Position numbers and translations under genes: made by a program | Notes under the pieces: generated by a model | The model's input: only the letters and a program-made list of their open reading frames with translations | What the model was told of the DNA's origin: nothing | Database searches by the model: none | Shown here: piece by piece, positions 13,435 to 17,582 of the stretch | How positions within the stretch are numbered: the first letter of the stretch is position 1 | How the letters are laid out: each line of letters starts with the position of its first letter | Assembly: GCA_937863905.1 (NCBI GenBank) | Contig: CALMHV010000371.1 | Span: 1-17,582 of the forward strand | Direction: 5' to 3' | Length of the DNA: 17,582 bases | From: an uncultured Bacillota bacterium | GTDB lineage: Bacteria > Bacillota > Sulfobacillia > UBA995 > UBA9673

Positions 13435-14466
13435 CTAGACCTCTCCCGTCTGGGTCAGGTAGTGGTGGAAAGCGGCGGTCTGGGCCAGGAGCCCAGGGGC
13501 GCCACCGGTGTGGACGAATAGGACGTTCCCGGTGGTCCCCAGGATTCCCTCGCGGATGAGCCCGATGAGCCCGGAGAGGGCCTTCCCCGTGTAGACCGGG
13601 TCAAGAACGAGCCCTTCGGTGCGGCCGGCCAGGAGGATGGCCTCCCAGCCCTCCCTGGTCGGGACGGCGTACCCCTCCCCCACGTAACCGTCGTGGACGA
13701 CGGCGGGCGGAGCCGGATGGCCCGGGAGGCCGAGCCGGGCGGCCGTTTCCGCGGCCAGAGCGTCGACCCGAGCCATCTGCGCCCCGGCCCCGCGGCTGAT
13801 GGTCACCCCGTGGACCTGGGTCCCGGGAAGGTAGAGGGCGGCGCCGAGATGAAGGCCGGCCTGAGTCCCGCACGACCCGGTCGCAACAAAGAGGTGGTCG
13901 AAGGCGACCCCCTCGGTCTGGGCCTGACCCGCGATCTCCAGGGCGGCCCCGACGTAGCCCAAGACCCCGATCGGGTTCGAACCGCCGACCGGGATGAGGT
14001 AGGGGCGGCGGCCCCGGCGGATCAGGTCGGAAGCGACCTCGTCCATGGCCGCGGCGATGGCCGGGTCGGAGTCGTCGTCGAGGACCACGACCCGCGCTCC
14101 GTAGAGACGGTCCAGGAGCAGGTTGCCCCGGGCGGGCTCGGACGCGGCGGCCGCGACGGCCCCGGCCTGGTCCGCAAGGACCAGGACCACTTCGAGACCC
14201 AAGCGCCGGCAGGCGGCGGCGGTCAGGCGGGCGTGGTTGGACTGGAGAGCCCCGGTCGTCACGACGGTGTCGGCGCCCTGGCTGATCGCCTCGCCTAAGA
14301 GGTACTCGAGCTTCCGCACCTTGTTCCCGCCCAGACCGAGGTCGGTCAGGTCGTCGCGCTTCACCCAGAGGTGGGGCCCGCCGAGAGCGGCGGAAAGCCG
14401 CGGGCACTCCTCCAGAGGAGTCGGCCAGGAGGAGAGGCGGGCGCGAGGCCGTCCGAAAAGGCTCAC
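13435..14466 (-). CDS. dcyD: D-cysteine desulfhydrase / 1-aminocyclopropane-1-carboxylate deaminase family PLP enzyme
   Basis: A 343-residue fold-II PLP enzyme of the family that removes sulfide and ammonia from D-cysteine or opens ACC; some members act on other D-amino acids. Seen: substrate/PLP-binding start WPTPLEECPRL (14-24), VKRDDLTDLGLGGNKVRKLE (35-54) with PLP lysine K49, GALQSNHAR (72-80), the phosphate-binding loop ATGSCGTQAG (195-204), DPVYTGKA (289-296) and HTGG (319-322). The start is GTG at 14466: it overlaps the alr stop in a GTGA arrangement and has GGAGGT about 8 bases upstream. An open frame continues to about 15141 inside alr, but that part is a shadow. D-cysteine versus ACC preference cannot be settled from motifs alone. 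The setting beside alanine racemase and D-peptidase genes favours a D-amino-acid substrate, which is an inference. Confidence 0.9.
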   Translation of the reverse strand: MSLFGRPRARLSSWPTPLEECPRLSAALGGPHLWVKRDDLTDLGLGGNKVRKLEYLLGEAISQGADTVVTTGALQSNHARLTAAACRRLGLEVVLVLADQAGAVAAAASEPARGNLLLDRLYGARVVVLDDDSDPAIAAAMDEVASDLIRRGRRPYLIPVGGSNPIGVLGYVGAALEIAGQAQTEGVAFDHLFVATGSCGTQAGLHLGAALYLPGTQVHGVTISRGAGAQMARVDALAAETAARLGLPGHPAPPAVVHDGYVGEGYAVPTREGWEAILLAGRTEGLVLDPVYTGKALSGLIGLIREGILGTTGNVLFVHTGGAPGLLAQTAAFHHYLTQTGEV

Positions 14467-15746
14467 TTGGGGCCACCTCCGGGGAGAGCGGCGCCGCCGA
14501 GAGGGGCGGTGCCGAGGATGGAGCGTATGGCCACCGGCCGCCCGCCGCGAATGAAGACGCGGGGCACCCGGCGGCCGACGCTGGAGACGATTTCGTAGTT
14601 GATGGTTTGACAGGTCGCGGCCAGCTCCTCCGCTGGCAGGGAGGCGGATGGGCCGCCGCCGAGCAGGATGGCCTCCTCGCCGACGAGGGAGTCGAGGACG
14701 GAATTCGCGCCGAGGCCCGCGGCCGAGTCCCCCAGGCCCACGACAGCGTCCAGGCCGACCATGATGTGGTCCATACAGACGCGCCCCAAAACCGGGCAGC
14801 TGACGCCCCGGACAAGGACCCGGCCGCGCGTGTTCGCCCGGCGGTAGCCGTCGGCGTAGCCGACGGGCAAAGTTCCGACGACGGTCGGCCGCTCGGTGAT
14901 GAACTCCCGGTTGTAGGAGACGGGTGTCCCGGCCGCGACCCGCTTCACGAAGAGAAGCCGGGACTTCCAGGTCATGGCCGGCACGAGGGCGACCCGCGAT
15001 GGGTCCACCTCGGCGGAGGGGTAGAGGCCGTAGAGGCCTATCCCGACCCGGACCAGGTTCTGGCGCGTCTCCGGGTGAGAGATGATGCCGGCCGTGTTGG
15101 CGGCGTGCCGCCAGCGGAACTTGAGGCCGGCCTTGGCGCAAAGAGCGAGGAAACCCTCGAAGAGGGCGGCCTGCTGCCGCGTGAAGGTCGGATCGGCCTC
15201 GTCGCTCGACGAGAAGTGAGTGTAGACACCCTCGAGTTCCAGTCCCTCCAGGCGGGAGAGACGAAGCGCGAAGTCCGCGCCGGCCTGGTCAGGCGTGACG
15301 CCCATGCGGCCCATCCCCGTGTCCACCTTGAGGTGGGCCCGGGCCGGGCGGCCGTGACGGCGACCAGCGGCGGCAAGGGCTTCGGCCGTCTCGAGGTCGA
15401 AAACGGCCGCCACGACGTCGTTCCCCACAATCGTGTCGGCCTGAGCCGGCATCGAGGGGCTGAGGTTCAGGATGGGGGCGGTGATGCCGGCCCGCCGGAG
15501 TTCGATGGCCTCCTCGAGGGCGGCGATGCCGAGCCAGGTGGCCCCGGCCTCAAGCACGGTCCGCGACGTCTCGACGGCGCCGTGCCCGTAGGCGTCGGCC
15601 TTGACCACGGCCAGGAGGTCGGCCGGGGCGGCCAGGCGGAGAAGGGCCCTCGTGTTGGCGGCGATAGCATCCAGGGAGATCTCGGCCCAGGTCGGCCGGA
15701 ACATGGTCTCGGCCTCACTGCCGGGAGAGCGGTAGTCAAGGACCAC
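14463..15746 (-). CDS. alr: Alanine racemase (PLP-dependent)
   Basis: Interconverts L- and D-alanine, supplying D-Ala for peptidoglycan or allowing D-Ala from degraded peptides to be used. The fold-III PLP barrel begins at RPTWAEISLDAIAANTR. The PLP lysine is K49 in AVVKADAYGHG (numbering from the GTG start). The second catalytic residue is Y278 in GTPVSYN, matching Tyr265 of the Geobacillus enzyme, and Y297 in PVGYADGYRR matches its Tyr284. CMDHIMV (324-330) is the usual C-terminal-domain motif. At 427 residues it is slightly long because of about 14 extra N-terminal residues. GTG at 15746 has AGGAGG upstream but with a long spacer (about 13 bases). ATG at 15704 lies closer to the family's usual N-terminus and is the main alternative. 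The stop codon overlaps the start of the next gene by 4 bases, implying translational coupling. Confidence 0.95.
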   Translation of the reverse strand: MVLDYRSPGSEAETMFRPTWAEISLDAIAANTRALLRLAAPADLLAVVKADAYGHGAVETSRTVLEAGATWLGIAALEEAIELRRAGITAPILNLSPSMPAQADTIVGNDVVAAVFDLETAEALAAAGRRHGRPARAHLKVDTGMGRMGVTPDQAGADFALRLSRLEGLELEGVYTHFSSSDEADPTFTRQQAALFEGFLALCAKAGLKFRWRHAANTAGIISHPETRQNLVRVGIGLYGLYPSAEVDPSRVALVPAMTWKSRLLFVKRVAAGTPVSYNREFITERPTVVGTLPVGYADGYRRANTRGRVLVRGVSCPVLGRVCMDHIMVGLDAVVGLGDSAAGLGANSVLDSLVGEEAILLGGGPSASLPAEELAATCQTINYEIVSSVGRRVPRVFIRGGRPVAIRSILGTAPLGGAALPGGGPK

Positions 15747-15828
15747 GGTCTTGATGTCGCCTCCTAAACTCGTGTCTGGTCAGGCTCAGCCACCCGGCGG
15801 CGCCACGCCGCGACGGGCGCCTCCCGGT

Positions 15829-17580
15829 TCAGACCGCGACGAACGTCGGCCCGTATCCGGTGGCCTCCGCCAAGCTATCCAGAGCCCGGGGCAGGCGGTG
15901 AGCGATGTCCGATGCCAGAAGACCCCGGCGACCGATGTCCCGCGCGGCCAGGTCTCCGGCCAGCCCGTGGGCCGACACGGCAACCAGGGCGGCCTCCAGC
16001 GGCGGCAACCCCTGGGCGAGGAACGTCCCGATGGCCCCGGCCAGGACGTCGCCGCTGCCTGCGGTGGCCAGGCCGGGGTTCCCGGTGGCGTTCAGCCAGG
16101 CGGCTCCGTCCGGGGCGGCGACGACGGTGCCCGCGCCCTTCAGGACAACGACGACCCCCCAGGCTCGCGCGGCCCGGCGGGCGGTTCCCAGGCGGTCGGC
16201 CTGGATCTCCGCGACGGGGCGGCCCACGAGCCGGGACATCTCGCCCGGGTGGGGGGTGACGACCACCCGGGATGAACCCAAGACGCTGGACAGAAGGCCG
16301 GTGACCGCGTCCGTTCCGGCGAGAGCGATGGCGTTCAGGGCGTCGGCGTCGAGGACCAAGGGCAGCCGGCGTCCGGGGCCACGGAGGATGGCCGAGACGA
16401 AGGCCGCCACCTCAGGGCTCGAGCCGAGACCCGGCCCCACGACCAGGGCCAGGCTCTTTCCTTCCTGCCCTTCTTTCGCCTTCCCGCCGAGCGCGAGAGC
16501 CAGGTCGTCGGCGGAGGCGCCGGCGAGGCGGCCATCCGGACCTTCAGGGAGTCCCCGGGTGAGAAGCTCGGGCAGCGCCGAGGCGATGACGGGACGACAG
16601 CCTTCCGGGCAGGCCACGGTGGCCAGGCCGGCGCCGGACCGCAGGGCGCCAAGGCCGGCGAGAGCCGCCGCCCCCGTGTACCCCGGCGAGCCGGCGATGA
16701 CCCAGACGTGGCCGAAGGTTCCCTTGTGGCCGGTGGCCGGACGGGCGGGAAGAAAGGCGGCGGCCGCCGCCGGGAGGAGCCAATGGGTGGGCGGAGACGG
16801 CGTGGCGGCCGCGCCCCCACCTGACCCCGACAGGGCCCGGTCCAGACAGTCCTCGGGGAGGCCTATGGGAGCGAGATAGAGGCGACCGACGTACGGCGCC
16901 GCCTCGGGAAGGGCAAGACCGGTCTTCACGCCGGCCAGGGTCACGGTGGCGTCGGCCCGGACGCAAGGCTTGGCGGCCTGGCCGGTGTCCGCGTCGAGAC
17001 CGGAAGGCAGGTCGACGGCCAGGAGGCTCGGCCCGGTGGGGGGCGTAGCCTTCCCGGAAGCGCCCGCCCGGGCCTCGTTGACCAGCCGGATAAGGGCGGC
17101 CACCGAATCCCGCGGGGCACCCTTCGCGCCGGTGCCGAGAAGGGCGTCGATGACGACCGAAGACCTGGCGAGGAGCGGCTCAAGGTCGCGTGACTCGCCC
17201 GAGAAGACCGTGGGCCGGAGGGACGTCCTGTCGGCCAGAGCTTTCAGGTTGACCAGGGCGTCGCCGGTGAAGGTCTCGCCCGGTTCGGCCAAGACGACTT
17301 CAACCGTGAAGCCCTGCTCCGCGAGGTGCCTGGCCGCGACCAGACCGTCACCGCCGTTGTTGCCCTTGCCGACCAGGATGGTGATGGGCGCGGCCGACAA
17401 GGCGCCACGATGGCGGCTCTGGGGGCTGGCCCCGAGGCCAGGGGCCGCTTGCGCGACTAACCCGGCCGCGACCTCGGCCACGGCCCGGCCGGCGTTCTCC
17501 ATGAGAAGGACCCCCGGCACGCCCGCCTCCGCGGCAAGACCGTCCGCCGCCCGCATCTCCGACGAAGAGAATAGGCGCAC
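15829..17580 (-). CDS. nnrD/nnrE (yjeF-type fusion): Bifunctional NAD(P)H-hydrate epimerase / ADP-dependent NAD(P)H-hydrate dehydratase
   Basis: This 583-residue cytoplasmic repair enzyme restores damaged NADH and NADPH: the N-terminal half epimerises the hydrated R form and the C-terminal half dehydrates the S form with ADP. Epimerase (YjeF_N) signatures seen are LLMENAGRAVAE (about 25-36), GKGNNGGDG (71-79), LLGTGAKG (147-154) and VDLPSGLDADTG (189-200). Dehydratase (carbohydrate-kinase-like) signatures are GHKGTFGHVWVIAGS (284-298), VVGPGLG (380-386), VLDADALN (409-416), VTPHPGEMSRL (441-451) and NATGNPGLATAGSGDVLAG (497-515), with D511 as the expected catalytic base. Length fits the two-domain family. 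The start taken is GTG at 17580. The preceding codon ends in TG at the window edge, so an in-frame ATG, GTG or TTG one codon upstream is possible and the 5' end may be incomplete. It is the first gene of the visible run; this gene beside alr is a common Bacillota arrangement. Assignment is very secure. Confidence 0.96.
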   Translation of the reverse strand: MRLFSSSEMRAADGLAAEAGVPGVLLMENAGRAVAEVAAGLVAQAAPGLGASPQSRHRGALSAAPITILVGKGNNGGDGLVAARHLAEQGFTVEVVLAEPGETFTGDALVNLKALADRTSLRPTVFSGESRDLEPLLARSSVVIDALLGTGAKGAPRDSVAALIRLVNEARAGASGKATPPTGPSLLAVDLPSGLDADTGQAAKPCVRADATVTLAGVKTGLALPEAAPYVGRLYLAPIGLPEDCLDRALSGSGGGAAATPSPPTHWLLPAAAAAFLPARPATGHKGTFGHVWVIAGSPGYTGAAALAGLGALRSGAGLATVACPEGCRPVIASALPELLTRGLPEGPDGRLAGASADDLALALGGKAKEGQEGKSLALVVGPGLGSSPEVAAFVSAILRGPGRRLPLVLDADALNAIALAGTDAVTGLLSSVLGSSRVVVTPHPGEMSRLVGRPVAEIQADRLGTARRAARAWGVVVVLKGAGTVVAAPDGAAWLNATGNPGLATAGSGDVLAGAIGTFLAQGLPPLEAALVAVSAHGLAGDLAARDIGRRGLLASDIAHRLPRALDSLAEATGYGPTFVAV

Positions 17581-17582
17581 CA

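Noticed and set aside
14467..15141. Upstream extension of the D-cysteine desulfhydrase frame
   Set aside because: Lies inside the alanine racemase gene and encodes Arg/Pro-rich sequence; the GTG at 14466 with GGAGGT upstream fits the family start.

Overview
The window is a high-GC bacterial segment in which every gene I can support lies on the minus strand, so genes are read from the right edge towards the left. Strong AGGAGGTG-type ribosome-binding sites, frequent GTG starts and tight spacing, together with the gene families present, suggest a high-GC member of the Bacillota (Symbiobacteriia, Limnochordia or Clostridia-like). That placement is an inference from style, not a marker-gene result. 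No tRNA, rRNA, CRISPR array, insertion sequence or phage gene is seen. No gene-free stretch exceeds 300 bases; the longest is 252 bases (4321-4572).

Right part (17580 to 8510), a peptide and amino-acid metabolism block: bifunctional NAD(P)HX repair enzyme, alanine racemase, PLP-dependent D-cysteine desulfhydrase/ACC deaminase-like enzyme, C26 gamma-glutamyl hydrolase, P1/DmpA-type N-terminal-nucleophile aminopeptidase, asparaginase II family enzyme, M55 D-aminopeptidase and a DUF4438 protein. Several belong to families acting on D-amino acids, beta- or gamma-linked peptides or amide side chains. The block therefore looks built to break down non-standard peptides or wall fragments and salvage their amino acids. 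Spacing is small (4-base overlap, then gaps of 4 to about 50 bases in most places), consistent with one or a few operons.

Left part (8376 to 74), a membrane-associated block with no textbook function: a two-helix protein with a PH-like soluble tail, a DUF6754-like protein with one helix at each end, a six-helix protein, a second protein with a helix at each end whose core probably lies outside the cell, another six-helix protein, an enlarged GlmL/MutL-like ASKHA ATPase, a protein with tandem barrel-sandwich-like repeats, and two small related proteins. No glutamate mutase subunit (GlmS/GlmE) is nearby, so the ATPase probably does not serve as a mutase partner here. I read this block as a candidate undescribed membrane complex. 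Its position beside a peptidase block that has no ABC-type peptide transporter makes a transport or sensing role for peptides or amino acids a reasonable but unproven guess.

Other points: the P1 peptidase has a well-conserved N-terminus encoded upstream of any normal start codon, with an ACG codon at the right place behind a Shine-Dalgarno sequence. A perfect 11-bp hairpin lies between the membrane genes and the GlmL-like gene. The two helix-at-each-end proteins look like remote relatives with opposite predicted orientation.
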